From Actinobaculum suis (lineage in GTDB: Bacteria; Actinomycetota; Actinomycetes; Actinomycetales; Actinomycetaceae): a DNA stretch of 64,000 nt. Position numbers and translations under genes: made by a program. Position 1 is the first letter of the stretch. Every line of letters begins with the position of its first letter. The stretch covers positions 59,172-123,171 of the forward strand of contig NZ_FNAU01000008.1 in NCBI RefSeq assembly GCF_900102025.1, in the 5' to 3' direction. A model generated the notes under the pieces. That model ran no database searches. It was not told where the DNA came from and worked only from the letters and a program-made list of their open reading frames with translations. Below are positions 19,367-29,167 of the stretch, piece after piece.

Positions 19367-22300
19367 ATGCAAGAAAAGCCGAAAGCGCGGCGGCAAAGAG
19401 CTAGAAGATCTCTAGCCCTCCTCGCTGTAGCTTCTTTGGTAGGTACGGGCTTTGGGTTGCCCGCGGCCGCCTATGCGCAGCCCCGGGGAGGTGCTCACGC
19501 TAATCTCACTCCTACGGATAAGACAGATGTTCGATCTGTCCCGAATTCGGTGGACTCTCCCGGTAGTACCGACACTCCGAATACGATTTCGGGCACGGTA
19601 AGCCTACTTAATTCTGACGCCAAGCCGCTCATCTTCAGTACCGGTAAGGTTCCGCTGAAGGGCGTACGTGTATATGCACAGTGGTTCGAGCATGGTGTTG
19701 CATCGCCCGTTTATACGTCGGTTTCTGATGATCAGGGCAACTGGGGCATTATCATGCAGCCCTTCCTGGGTGCTGATGGTGCTGTTCATACTTTCGATGC
19801 GGATCCGAATCTGCCCGAGGGCGAGAAGTTCCGCGTTTGGTCCGACAATCCTGATCCGTCCTCGTACTCGGTGCAGTACTCGTGGGGAAATCGGCAGATT
19901 TTCCCGAAGACTGACGCCTATGAACTGCAGGGTGGTACCAACTTCCTAGTCGGCACGAATGAGATCAAGCCCGTATCCATTTTCTACCAGGCCAATCCGA
20001 ATCGGGAGCAGTGGCACCTAGATGCGGGTAGTGAGAACCTGGTAGACACTTCGGATGTGACTAAAGATGCGTACGGCCAGATTCGTGGTCGCGCCATGTG
20101 GCAGTACGGAGTTGACTCCATCATTTCGAGCTATGGGGTTACGCCGACTACCTGGGCGGCAAAGAATCCCGAGGATTCGTGGGCGCCAGGTCTGCGCGTT
20201 ACCGGATCGTATCTGAGCGATTACGCGGTCAAGTACATTAACGATAACTTCAAGAGCGAAGACGGGCGCAAAGCTCGCGAGTCTGGCTGGACTGACAAGG
20301 ATGAAGCCGAGCTTCAGACTTGGATTCAGACGCAGATTGCGCGCGAAGGCAAGGAAAAGTGGATCGCCGAAACGGCGACCGCGACTACCGGTATTGACGG
20401 CACGTACCGTCTGCAATTCAAGGGTACTTTCGGTAATAGTGCAACCGAGAAGGGCATTGTTCCTGTGGAAAAGTTCCACAAGCTTGCGAACAGCCCTGCC
20501 GACGGTTGGTGGACTGCTGGCGCTCTGGTTTCGAAGCACATCAACTTCGATTACTTCGCACTGACCGCTGAGAACGCTGAAGGTGTTGAAATTGCTAGCG
20601 CAACGCCTCGCACTGGTTTCGTGAATGTTTCTACTCAGAACGTCTGGGGCGTTGGTAACCCTGGTTTCCAGGAACGTTACGATTACAACTTCGTTTTGCA
20701 GTCGAGCGATCCTCGCTTTGATGTGACGCCGTATGATTCCAACGTCAACTTCGCCAAGATTGGTGACACTGCGGAAACTAAGACGACCGGCCTGGGCTAT
20801 AAGTTTGACCCGGATCGTACTTACACGATTACGTGGACCACTGAAGAACCTCAGCCGGACGGTAGCTCAAAGACTGTTGAAGTAGAATCGTGTGAAATGG
20901 TTCGGCCGAACCAGGATGGCACGCTTGAGTCGTGCCCGCTCACCGTACCGGAAGATGCCTTCTCTCACGGCGAGAAGTCTCGTACCTATACTGCAAGTAT
21001 TCGTGCGGTAACCAAGGATGGGGAGGTTTCGGAGCCTTTCGGTATCGATTCCTTCACGGCGCTACCGACGCCGGCCGCACCGCTTGGTTCGGTAGGGGAC
21101 GAATACAACCTGCCGTCGAATTTGGAGCTCACGGTTTCTAAGAAGTCGGATGCAAAGGTTTCGCGCGGTGACTACACCACGGAAAACCCGTTGCCCGAAG
21201 GATTGGAACTCGATCCGAAGACTGGCACTATTTCTGGCACACCCACCAAGCCAGGCACCTACCCGGTGACGCTGACTCGGCAGTACACGGTTGAGGTTCC
21301 GGGTGCGGATCCGATTTCGGGTACGCAGAAGGTCGAATACACGATCATCATCACCGATTCGCCCCTGACCGACGGTCAGGAGGGTAAGGAATACAGCCAG
21401 AAGGTTGAACCGCAAGGTCTTCCGGAAGGTGCCTCGGTTCAGAACATGCAGGTTACTAACCTGCCTGAGGGCCTGAAGTTTGATCCCGAAACACAGACCA
21501 TCACGGGTACCCCGGCGGAAGGCACTTCGGATCAGAGTCCTTATGCCGATGTGAAGGTCACCTACGATGTAGTCCTTCCTGCAGGTGTGAATGTTGATGG
21601 TAGCGAAAAGGTGTATATCGGCAAGAATCCTGCCGACGTCGTTAAGCAGCACACCGATACCGTTACGCTCAACATCACGAAGCCGGAAATTGTCGATGAT
21701 GATCACGATGGAGTACCCAACGAGCTCGACAAGTGCCCGGAAACTCCGGAGGGTCAGAAAGTTGACGAAAACGGTTGCTCTTTGAGCCAGAAGCTCGAAG
21801 GGTCCTACACGGATACTCCGGCCAACATCGGCAAGGAAGCTACTTCGGCTGCGCCGGTCTTCGATAATGTGAAGACCGAGGACGCCAAGGAAGCTGATCC
21901 GGCTCCTAAGGGTTCGACCTTCGCGCTCGGCCCGAACGCTCCGGCTGGCGCCAAGGTTAACGAAACCACTGGCGAGGTCAGCTACACGCCGACTCTCGAT
22001 GATGCAGAGAAGACGATCTCTGTACCGGTTGTTGTTACCTATCCGGATAATGGCGGTACCGACAACCTGACGGCGAACTTCGTCGTCGGGAAGAAGGATG
22101 CGGATACGCACAACCCGAGCTATGGTGATGCTTCTGGTAAGCCGGGTGAGGAAGTGACTGTGCCGCTGGTTCCTGGTGATAAGGAACTGCCGGAAGGCAC
22201 GACCTTTGCTGGCCCGAAGGACGATCCTTCGGTGACGGTTGACCCGAAGACTGGTGAAGTCAAGGTTACGGTTCCGGCTGATGCTCAGCCTGGTACCGAG

Positions 22301-25300
22301 ATCACCAAGGAAATCACCGTTACCTACCCGGATGGCTCGCAAGAAACCGTCCCGGTCAAGGTCAAGGTTGCTGAGCCGATCGATTACCAGCCGGCATACA
22401 AGGAATCGCCGCTCGTCAAGCCTGGGGAAACTGCAAAGTCCACCCCGAGCTACGAAGGCGACACTCCGGCTGCTGCTAACTACTCCATCGCTGACGGTTT
22501 CGTTGCCCCCAAGGGCTGGAATGTGGCGATTGACAAGGCCACTGGCGAAGTTACCGTTACCACTGCCGCAGAAGGTGTGGAAGGTCAAGAGTTGAAGGTT
22601 CCGGTTCGCGTGGAATACCCGGGTACGGGTTCCGCGGCGGACGATATTGAAGCTACCTTCCAGCTCGATTCGGACGGTGACGGCGTGCCCGATGCCACCG
22701 ACCTGTGCCCCGGTACTCCCGCGGGCGTGAAGGTTGATGGTTCCGGTTGCTCCCTGAGCCAGATCTACGACGGTAGTTACGCTGATACGCCGGCCAAGGT
22801 TGGCAAAGAAGCAAAGTCTGCTGCTCCTGTGTTTGACGTCGTATCCACGAAGGACAAGCAGGAAACCGAAGCTGCACCGGAAGGCTCCACCTTCGCCCTG
22901 GGTGAAGGCGCTCCGGAAGGCGCAGCGGTAGATCCGCAGACCGGCGTCGTCTCTCTCACCCCTGCACTCGAACAGGCCGGCACGGAAGTTACCGTTCCGG
23001 TAGTGGTGACCTATCCCGATAAGAGCGGCACTGATAACCTCACCGCGAAGTTCGTGGTTGAGCCCAAGGATGCGGATACGCACAACCCGAGCTACGGCGA
23101 TGCTTCTGGTAAGCCGGGCGAGGATGTGAAGGTCCCGCTGGTTCCTGGCGATAAGGAACTGCCGGAAGGCACGACCTTTGCTGGCCCGAAGGACGATCCT
23201 TCGGTGACGGTTGACCCGAAGACTGGTGAAGTCAAGGTTACGGTTCCGGCTGATGCCAAGACCGGTGACGTGATTTCTAAGGACATCACTGTTACTTACC
23301 CGGATGGTTCGCAAGAAACTGTTCCGGTGAAGGTGACGGTTGTTCCGACCGATGCGGATACGCACAACCCGGCTTACGAAGATGCGTCTGGTAAGCCTGG
23401 CGCGGATGTGACCGTGGACCAGACTGGTGATACGAAGCTGCCGGAAGGCACGAAGTTTGCTGGTCCGGAAGGCGATGACACCGTGACGGTTGATCCGGCT
23501 ACTGGCAAGGTGACCGTGAAGGTTCCGGCTGATGCCAAGGCCGGTGACGTGATTTCTAAGGACATCACTGTTACTTACCCGGATGGTTCGCAAGAAACTG
23601 TTCCGGTGAAGGTGACGGTTGTTCCGACCGATGCGGATACGCACAACCCGAGCTATGGTGATGCTTCTGGTAAGCCGGGTGAGGAAGTGACTGTGCCGCT
23701 GGTTCCTGGTGATAAGGAACTGCCGGAAGGCACGACCTTTACTGGCCCGAAGGACGATCCTTCGGTGACGGTTGACCCGAAGACTGGTGAAGTCAAGGTC
23801 AAGGTTCCGGCTGATGCTCAGCCTGGTTCCGAAATCACCAAGGAAATCACCGTTACCTACCCGGATGGCTCGCAAGAAACCATCCCGGTCAAGGTCACGG
23901 TCTCTGAACCGGCTGCGAAGGACGCCGATAAGCACACGCCTGGTTACGGCGAAGCGTCTGGTAAGCCTGGTGAGGATGTGACCGTGGATCAGACTGGTGA
24001 TAAGAACTTGCCGGAAGGCACGAAGTTCGCTGGTCCTGAGGGTGATGACACCGTGACGGTTGATCCGGCTACTGGCAAGGTGACCGTGAAGGTTCCGGCT
24101 GATGCCAAGGCCGGTGACGTGATTTCTAAGGACATCACTGTTACCTACCCGGATGGTTCGCAAGATAAGGCGACCGTGAAGGTGAAGGTAACTGAACCTG
24201 AAGTTGTGGTTACGGATGCTGAAAAGCACACGCCTGGCTACAACGATGCTTCTGGCAAGCCTGGTGCGGATGTGACCGTGGACCAGACTGGTGATACGAA
24301 GCTGCCGGAAGGCACGAAGTTCGCTGGTCCGGAAGGCGATGACACCGTGACGGTGGATCCGGCTACTGGCAAGGTGACCGTGAAGGTTCCGGCTGATGCC
24401 AAGCCCGGTACCGAGATCACCAAGGAAATCACTGTTACCTACCCGGATGCTTCGCAAGATAAGCCGACCGTGAAGGTAACGGTTACCGAACCGGAGAAGC
24501 AGCCAACGGATGCCGATAAGTATCAGCCGGTTTACGGTGATGCTTCGGGCAAGCCGGGCGATACCGTAGACGTTCCGCAGACTGCCGATCTGCCTAAGGG
24601 CACGAAGTTTGCTGGTCCGGAAGGCGATGACACCGTTACGGTTGATCCGGCTACTGGCAAGGTGACCGTGAAGGTTCCGGCTGATGCCAAGCCTGGTTCT
24701 GTGATTGAAAAGCAGATCACGGTTACTTACCCGGATGGTTCTAAGGAAACCGTGACCGTCAAGGTCAAGGTTGCCGAACCGACCCCGGTACAGACGGATG
24801 CTGACAAGTATCAGCCGGTTTACGGTGACGCTTCTGGCAAGCCGGGCGATACCGTAGACGTTCCGCAGACTGCCGATCTGCCTAAGGGCACGAAGTTTGC
24901 TGGTCCTGCTGGTGACGACACCGTTACGGTGGATCCGACTACTGGCAAGGTGAGCGTAAAGGTTCCGGCCGATGCTAAGCCTGGTTCTGTGATTGAAAAG
25001 CAGATCACGGTTACGTACCCGGATGGTTCTCAGGAAACCGTGACCGTCAAGGTTACGGTTACCGAACCGGCAGATACGACGCCGAAGGCGGAGCCTTCCG
25101 CCCCGGCAGCGGATCAGTCCGCGCAGAACCAGCCGGCTGCTACGGAAAAGGCAAAGGCTCCGAAGGCTAAGGTACAAGCGCCGGCAGAAAAGCCGAAGCG
25201 TGGCAAGCTGTCCTTCACGGGTAGCGATGTAGCTGGCTTGGCCGGTATCGCAGCACTGTTTGCTGTGGCTGGTGTAGCGTTGGTTCGCCGCAACAAGCGC

Positions 25301-25306
25301 AAGTAA
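19367..25306 (+). CDS. Giant cell-wall surface adhesin with Rib-type repeats and degenerate sortase signal
   Basis: 1979 residues. A basic, long signal peptide (RRQRARRSLALLAVASLVG, cleavage near AYAQ) leads into a ~550-residue unique N-terminal region, the likely binding domain. Putative-Ig (He_PIG-like) segments follow (GTISGTPTKPGTYPVTL). Two thrombospondin type-3-like calcium motifs occur (DDDHDGVPNELDKCPETPEG and DSDGDGVPDATDLCPGTPAG). Eight Rib/alpha-like repeats of 92-97 residues each carry DASGKPG and YPDGSQET. The C-terminal Pro/Ala/Lys wall-spanning part ends in LSFTG, a hydrophobic stretch and RRNKRK, a sortase signal with Ser for Pro. ATG 19367 follows GGAGGA. Codon use is strongly AAG/GGT-biased, suggesting high expression. 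Confidence 0.93.
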   Translation: MQEKPKARRQRARRSLALLAVASLVGTGFGLPAAAYAQPRGGAHANLTPTDKTDVRSVPNSVDSPGSTDTPNTISGTVSLLNSDAKPLIFSTGKVPLKGVRVYAQWFEHGVASPVYTSVSDDQGNWGIIMQPFLGADGAVHTFDADPNLPEGEKFRVWSDNPDPSSYSVQYSWGNRQIFPKTDAYELQGGTNFLVGTNEIKPVSIFYQANPNREQWHLDAGSENLVDTSDVTKDAYGQIRGRAMWQYGVDSIISSYGVTPTTWAAKNPEDSWAPGLRVTGSYLSDYAVKYINDNFKSEDGRKARESGWTDKDEAELQTWIQTQIAREGKEKWIAETATATTGIDGTYRLQFKGTFGNSATEKGIVPVEKFHKLANSPADGWWTAGALVSKHINFDYFALTAENAEGVEIASATPRTGFVNVSTQNVWGVGNPGFQERYDYNFVLQSSDPRFDVTPYDSNVNFAKIGDTAETKTTGLGYKFDPDRTYTITWTTEEPQPDGSSKTVEVESCEMVRPNQDGTLESCPLTVPEDAFSHGEKSRTYTASIRAVTKDGEVSEPFGIDSFTALPTPAAPLGSVGDEYNLPSNLELTVSKKSDAKVSRGDYTTENPLPEGLELDPKTGTISGTPTKPGTYPVTLTRQYTVEVPGADPISGTQKVEYTIIITDSPLTDGQEGKEYSQKVEPQGLPEGASVQNMQVTNLPEGLKFDPETQTITGTPAEGTSDQSPYADVKVTYDVVLPAGVNVDGSEKVYIGKNPADVVKQHTDTVTLNITKPEIVDDDHDGVPNELDKCPETPEGQKVDENGCSLSQKLEGSYTDTPANIGKEATSAAPVFDNVKTEDAKEADPAPKGSTFALGPNAPAGAKVNETTGEVSYTPTLDDAEKTISVPVVVTYPDNGGTDNLTANFVVGKKDADTHNPSYGDASGKPGEEVTVPLVPGDKELPEGTTFAGPKDDPSVTVDPKTGEVKVTVPADAQPGTEITKEITVTYPDGSQETVPVKVKVAEPIDYQPAYKESPLVKPGETAKSTPSYEGDTPAAANYSIADGFVAPKGWNVAIDKATGEVTVTTAAEGVEGQELKVPVRVEYPGTGSAADDIEATFQLDSDGDGVPDATDLCPGTPAGVKVDGSGCSLSQIYDGSYADTPAKVGKEAKSAAPVFDVVSTKDKQETEAAPEGSTFALGEGAPEGAAVDPQTGVVSLTPALEQAGTEVTVPVVVTYPDKSGTDNLTAKFVVEPKDADTHNPSYGDASGKPGEDVKVPLVPGDKELPEGTTFAGPKDDPSVTVDPKTGEVKVTVPADAKTGDVISKDITVTYPDGSQETVPVKVTVVPTDADTHNPAYEDASGKPGADVTVDQTGDTKLPEGTKFAGPEGDDTVTVDPATGKVTVKVPADAKAGDVISKDITVTYPDGSQETVPVKVTVVPTDADTHNPSYGDASGKPGEEVTVPLVPGDKELPEGTTFTGPKDDPSVTVDPKTGEVKVKVPADAQPGSEITKEITVTYPDGSQETIPVKVTVSEPAAKDADKHTPGYGEASGKPGEDVTVDQTGDKNLPEGTKFAGPEGDDTVTVDPATGKVTVKVPADAKAGDVISKDITVTYPDGSQDKATVKVKVTEPEVVVTDAEKHTPGYNDASGKPGADVTVDQTGDTKLPEGTKFAGPEGDDTVTVDPATGKVTVKVPADAKPGTEITKEITVTYPDASQDKPTVKVTVTEPEKQPTDADKYQPVYGDASGKPGDTVDVPQTADLPKGTKFAGPEGDDTVTVDPATGKVTVKVPADAKPGSVIEKQITVTYPDGSKETVTVKVKVAEPTPVQTDADKYQPVYGDASGKPGDTVDVPQTADLPKGTKFAGPAGDDTVTVDPTTGKVSVKVPADAKPGSVIEKQITVTYPDGSQETVTVKVTVTEPADTTPKAEPSAPAADQSAQNQPAATEKAKAPKAKVQAPAEKPKRGKLSFTGSDVAGLAGIAALFAVAGVALVRRNKRK
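22094..25062 (+). repeat. Eight in-frame Rib-type repeats within the adhesin gene
   Basis: Repeats begin near 22094, 23067, 23350, 23631, 23920, 24205, 24505 and 24793, each opening with a DADxHNP/DADKYQP-type segment. A diverged PIDYQPAY unit and a calcium-motif segment separate the first from the second. Adjacent copies are nearly identical in DNA over long stretches, and two sub-types (PLVPGDKELPEG and DQTGDTKLPEG) alternate. Copy number could change by recombination. Confidence 0.9.
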
Positions 25307-25476
25307 CAAGTAGCCTGGCAGTAGTCCGACAGCTATCAAATGAATAGCTATCAAAGTAGGTGGCGCCTAAGATTTGCTTAGGTAACGCCGAGTTCTAAGG
25401 TGGCGCCCGCTTCGCGCCGGCTTCCCAAATACTCTCTCAATAGAGGGATGGGGCTGGGCGCGGCGGGTAAAACCAA

Positions 25477-25533
25477 AAGGCCCCGGCCCGGGAGGACACT
25501 ACGAAAGTAGTGCTACTCCCGGGCCGGGGCCTT
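25477..25533. terminator. Very strong bidirectional terminator with GAAA tetraloop
   Basis: An uninterrupted 18-bp stem, AAGGCCCCGGCCCGGGAG (25477-25494) with its exact complement at 25516-25533, surrounds a second stem CACTAC-GAAA-GTAGTG. It lies between the convergent adhesin and membrane-protein genes and has A/T-rich flanks on both sides. Confidence 0.9.
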
Positions 25534-25633
25534 CTACAAATTTAGACGCATACGCTTTAAACGTATATGCGACACGGAGGCGTTTCAGCTACTCAGCTAC
25601 CAGAGCCTTAGCTGCCGCCTTCAGCTACCGGTC

Positions 25634-25687
25634 TAGCTCCCAGCTTCAGGTACCAGGTGCTAGCTCCCAGCTTCAGGTACCAGGTTT
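25634..25687. repeat. 27-bp direct repeat
   Basis: TAGCTCCCAGCTTCAGGTAC, extended by CAGGT, occurs at 25634 and 25661 in tandem. It lies in the gap between the strong terminator and the minus-strand membrane protein. Confidence 0.8.
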
Positions 25688-25764
25688 CAGTTACCACAGG
25701 CAGGCAATATTTTTTGCCAGCAAATTGGGTATACCTGGGATTCCAAATTGCCTTGATTATTTTG

Positions 25765-25797
25765 CAGACTACTAGGCCTGGGAAGCCTAGTAGTCTG
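25765..25797 (-). terminator. Hairpin after the minus-strand membrane-protein gene
   Basis: A perfect 13-bp stem, CAGACTACTAGGC (25765-25777) and its complement (25785-25797), has a 7-nt loop and sits 16 bp beyond the stop codon. No clear T-run follows on the minus strand, so termination is probable but not certain. Confidence 0.55.
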
Positions 25798-25812
25798 GGG
25801 TCCCTATTGGGC

Positions 25813-26700
25813 CTAGGAAGCCGAGCCGGTCGAGGAAGCTGGGTTAGCCGGCGGAACTGGGCCACCCTGAGCCTGGGAAGCCGGGTTAGCTGGCCCGGTT
25901 TGCGGAGCTTGCTGCTGGCCCGGCTGGGCGTAAGACGTGGGCGAACCGTAGGCACCCGGAGCGCCATACTGCTGCGTCGGGGCAGGAGCAGGCTGGGTGG
26001 GCGGCGTCGTACCTTGCGGATACTGCCAAGCCGGGGAAGCAGCCGGTGTGGCAGCCTGCCACTGCTGGGGCAGGAGCGGCACGGCGCGGCGCTGCGGCCG
26101 GAAAGGAATCGACAAACCGGCAAACACCAGGCCACACAGAGAAGCCAAAAGCAGCAAGTAAGCGCCGATTCCGTGTCCAACAATTCGCAACTCGTGCAGG
26201 TCCTCCGTAACAAAGATGACCATTATTACGAACTCAAAGAAGAACGTGACGAACGCAAACGCAATAGCGGCGATTCGCACCCCACGTGACCCTGTTCGGA
26301 AAGTGAGCCCCGCCAAGATCAGCACCGGCAAGGTGAATATCAGGAACAAAAACCCGAGTGCCATCAGTTCGTCAGTAAAGAAATTGATGGTAAAGCGCCA
26401 CGCTTTTGCCAACGGCAAGAACAAAGAAATAATCGCGAGACCGGCACATACCGCCACGCCTAACATCGGCCAATTGTTTTTCAATGTGGCCTTATCCCGC
26501 ACCCACTTGAAATAAACACCCGCCGAGCCCGCAAAAGCATTGCTGGGCTGTTGATATCCGTAACCGGGATACGGAGCCGGGCCCCCACCGGGTGCACCTG
26601 CAGGCGGTGGCGGGGGTGTTTGGTTTCCCGGGTTTTCTTGGTGAACCGGTGGGACGGAATTGTTAGTGTACGGATAATCTTGTGGCTGTGAACTCGTCAT
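25813..26700 (-). CDS. Proline/glutamine-rich four-helix membrane protein of unknown function
   Basis: 295 residues. A Pro/Gly/Tyr/Gln-rich cytosolic N-terminus of ~65 residues precedes four membrane helices at about 80-215. A long Pro/Gln/Ala/Thr-rich tail follows (PTQQYGAPGAYGSPTSYAQP). This disordered-TM-disordered layout is common in actinobacterial proteins of the cell-pole and envelope; I cannot assign a function. ATG 26700 is chosen because AAAGGAAG lies 9 nt upstream; upstream in-frame sequence does not look coding. It is cotranscribable with, but separated by 257 bp from, crp upstream on the same strand. Confidence 0.8.
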   Translation of the reverse strand: MTSSQPQDYPYTNNSVPPVHQENPGNQTPPPPPAGAPGGGPAPYPGYGYQQPSNAFAGSAGVYFKWVRDKATLKNNWPMLGVAVCAGLAIISLFLPLAKAWRFTINFFTDELMALGFLFLIFTLPVLILAGLTFRTGSRGVRIAAIAFAFVTFFFEFVIMVIFVTEDLHELRIVGHGIGAYLLLLASLCGLVFAGLSIPFRPQRRAVPLLPQQWQAATPAASPAWQYPQGTTPPTQPAPAPTQQYGAPGAYGSPTSYAQPGQQQAPQTGPANPASQAQGGPVPPANPASSTGSAS

Positions 26701-26957
26701 GAGTAGATGCTTCCTTTCGAGCAAAATGCTTGCGGTGGCACAAGCAGATAAGGAAATACTATTCCAAGGCAGGAAAAGTGGCGCCGAGGTCCGCTTTTTA
26801 AACCTCAGCGCCACAAAATATTGGTAACCAGTTATACAACTAGCACGCACGGAGTAGTATGCGCCAAGCCCACCGGTTACCGTGCCTGCACGCAGATCTA
26901 AGCGGGTAACCCGCACCCGCACGCCGCCGCCTCAACACAGAAATGGTTTAAATGGTT

Positions 26958-27635
26958 TTAGTGAGCGCGGCGTTGCAGGCGGCCAATTTCAATCAGCAAG
27001 ACGGCCCGGCCTTCCAACCGGATCCAGCCTCGCGAAACGAAATCAGCGAGAGACTTATTAACCGTTTCTCGCGAAGCACCTACTAAGTGTGCCAATTCTT
27101 CCTGCGTCAGATCGTGTGCCACGAAGACGCCTTCCGGAGTGCGTTCACCGAAGCGATTAGCCAAATCCAGGAGGGCCTTAGCTACGCGTCCCGGCACATC
27201 GGAGAAGACGAGGTCTGCCATATTTTCATTAGTGGCGCGCAACCGCTTCGAAAGTTCGCGGAGCATGGAGATTGCCAGTTCCGGATGTTCCCGAATGAAA
27301 GCCTTCATATCGCGATGCGAAAGGGAAAGCAATTTCGTGGGGGCAATCGCGGTAACCGTGGAAGACCGCGGGCCCAAATCGAAGAGAGAAAGTTCGCCAA
27401 TAATTTCGCCCGGGCCTAACACTGCGATGAGGTTTTCCCGTCCATCATCTGAAGTGTGGCTGAGCTTCACCTTGCCGTCGGTAATAATATAAAGGCGATC
27501 GCCTTCGTCGCCTTCGTGGAAGAGGCTCTCGCCGCGCTTGAGCGAGCCATCACTCATCATCGACCCGAGAGAAGCCAGATCTTCCTGGCTCAGATCTTTG
27601 AAGAGAGAAACTGAACGCAAAACGTCTGTATCCAC
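26958..27635 (-). CDS. crp: Crp/Fnr-family regulator, actinobacterial Crp (GlxR/Rv3676-like)
   Basis: 225-residue cAMP-receptor-type transcription factor, probable global regulator. The N-terminal cyclic-nucleotide domain has GDEGDRLYIITDGKVKL and the phosphate-binding cassette GEIIGELSLFDLGPRSSTVTA (E and R conserved). The long dimer helix and winged HTH follow, with recognition helix near VGASRETVNKSLADF. GTG 27635 with AGGA upstream is the start. In Mycobacterium and Corynebacterium this gene lies near ridA, nth and the Tad/helicase block, as here. No adenylate cyclase is present in this window. Confidence 0.94.
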   Translation of the reverse strand: MDTDVLRSVSLFKDLSQEDLASLGSMMSDGSLKRGESLFHEGDEGDRLYIITDGKVKLSHTSDDGRENLIAVLGPGEIIGELSLFDLGPRSSTVTAIAPTKLLSLSHRDMKAFIREHPELAISMLRELSKRLRATNENMADLVFSDVPGRVAKALLDLANRFGERTPEGVFVAHDLTQEELAHLVGASRETVNKSLADFVSRGWIRLEGRAVLLIEIGRLQRRAH

Positions 27636-27917
27636 CGCATCCTACTTTCTGACTACTGTTATATTCGCTTACGCGATCATGGCGCAAAGCGCCACTTTCC
27701 GTTCACCTCACATCTTGCCAAAGATATAGCGAAAATGGTGACTTATGGCTCATGAACTGCGTAAATTACGCGAAGAAAGCTCAGAACCAGTGATAGAAGC
27801 GCCTTTTCGGCGTTCCTGGAAAGCCTAAAAATCATTCTACCCCGATAACGTGCGGTAGGGCACAACTCCGGTATTGGCGTGGGCGCGTCGCGAAGTTAGC
27901 CATGACCAGCTAGAACT

Positions 27918-28454
27918 CTATCCGAAAAAGGCTAAACCAAGTGAGGCAATGATAGGCACTACGCCCAATAGTACGAAAGCTGGTAAAAAACACGTAGTCA
28001 ATGGCAATACCAACCGGGTGCCAAGCTCGGCTGCCGCTTCCCGCGCCTCCCGGATGCGGCGGGCTCGGTGGCTTGCGGAAGCGCGACGCAAAAGCGGTAC
28101 GGGAGCGGCGCCGTCGTGCCACGAAGGGGCAAGGGTATCGCGCAAAATACGGCACCTTTCGGGTACGTGCGCCCAGGCTTCCTCCCAGCTCGCACCTAAA
28201 ACTAAGAGCCGCGCGGTAAGCTCCAGCCCGCACGGTTCCTGTTCTTCGGCGGTAGCCGCGGCGACGGCGCGCAGTGCGTCTGGTACGGAAGCTCCGGAAA
28301 CGAGGGCGGCCCGGGCAAGGTCGGCAAGGGTCGCTGGATCGGAAGGTGGCAGGGCCGGCGGCGGGGCCGGGCGGCGGCGCGCAAAGAACCGCGGCGAAGT
28401 GTAAGCACCAGCAGTAAAAAGCGCCAACAGGCCAGCGGCAAACGCAAATATCAT
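27918..28454 (-). CDS. TadC-like type II/IV pilus F-domain membrane protein
   Basis: 178 residues, the second GspF-type platform protein of a Tad pilus assembly machine. It has an N-terminal helix, a soluble helical domain (LARAALVSGASVPDALRAV) typical of the T2SSF fold, and C-terminal hydrophobic helices. ATG 28454 overlaps the tadB stop in an ATGA, so the two are translationally coupled. It is shorter than proteobacterial TadC (~300 aa) but matches the compact actinobacterial form. Confidence 0.85.
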   Translation of the reverse strand: MIFAFAAGLLALFTAGAYTSPRFFARRRPAPPPALPPSDPATLADLARAALVSGASVPDALRAVAAATAEEQEPCGLELTARLLVLGASWEEAWAHVPERCRILRDTLAPSWHDGAAPVPLLRRASASHRARRIREAREAAAELGTRLVLPLTTCFLPAFVLLGVVPIIASLGLAFFG

Positions 28455-29167
28455 TGTCCCATTCCTGCCTGGCGCACCAGCCGCCGCGTCCACCAAATCC
28501 CGGTGCCCTCAAAAATAATTGCGAGCACCAAACACACCAGCCCAAAAGGTGAACCGAAAAGGAAACCAAGTGGGTTCGCGCCAAAAGCAATCCCTAAGAA
28601 AATCCCGAAAATGGGCAGGCAGGCCAATATTCTTGCGCTGGAAAGCGGGCCGGCGAGCGCAATTTGGCGTTCCCCGGCCGCTTCCGCCGCCTCCGTAATA
28701 CCCTGCGCGCAGGCCTCTAAAACGTCTGCGGCGGAAGCTCCGGTCAGATGCGAAAGCCGGCACACAGCGATCACGGGCGGAATTCCGTACAAGGACACGT
28801 CCTTGCGTTTGCGGCGCCGGCTTGCCGTTTCCCAAATCATGCGCAAGGCGCGCGGCACCCCGGTAGCATCAAGTTCGCCGCCGGCAGGTACCGAAAACCC
28901 TTCCCGGGCAACGGTTAGCCGCCACGCATTTTCGGTAGTGGCACCAGAACGCATCCGCGCTGCTGCTTCCGCGGCGAGCATACCTATATCCGTAGTGCGG
29001 GCAGCTTTCCGTGCGGATTTCTCTTTCGCGCGGCGGGCCTTTTGCGCCGCGCGGCGTTCCCGGTTGCGTTGGCTTTGGGCCAGTAACGCCGGGCGCGTCC
29101 CAGCCCGGGGTGCCCGCCGCGTATAAACCGCGGCTAACAAAAGCAAGGCGCAGGCAAGGAAAATCAT
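28451..29167 (-). CDS. TadB-like pilus assembly membrane protein
   Basis: 238 residues. N-terminal membrane helix, then a basic Arg/Lys/Ala linker, a T2SSF-type helical domain (GASAADVLEACAQGITEAAEA) and a C-terminal helical hairpin. It acts with TadC as the inner-membrane platform energised by TadA. Start and stop overlap the neighbouring genes by ATGA on both sides. Confidence 0.85.
   Translation of the reverse strand: MIFLACALLLLAAVYTRRAPRAGTRPALLAQSQRNRERRAAQKARRAKEKSARKAARTTDIGMLAAEAAARMRSGATTENAWRLTVAREGFSVPAGGELDATGVPRALRMIWETASRRRKRKDVSLYGIPPVIAVCRLSHLTGASAADVLEACAQGITEAAEAAGERQIALAGPLSSARILACLPIFGIFLGIAFGANPLGFLFGSPFGLVCLVLAIIFEGTGIWWTRRLVRQAGMGQ

Noticed and set aside
21062..25354. 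A 1430-codon open frame antisense to the adhesin
   Set aside because: It mirrors the repeats exactly, and its openness follows from the AAG/GGT codon bias of the adhesin on the other strand. It has no ribosome site, no signal and an Arg/Asn/Gly repeat composition. The plus-strand product has a full export and wall-anchor architecture.
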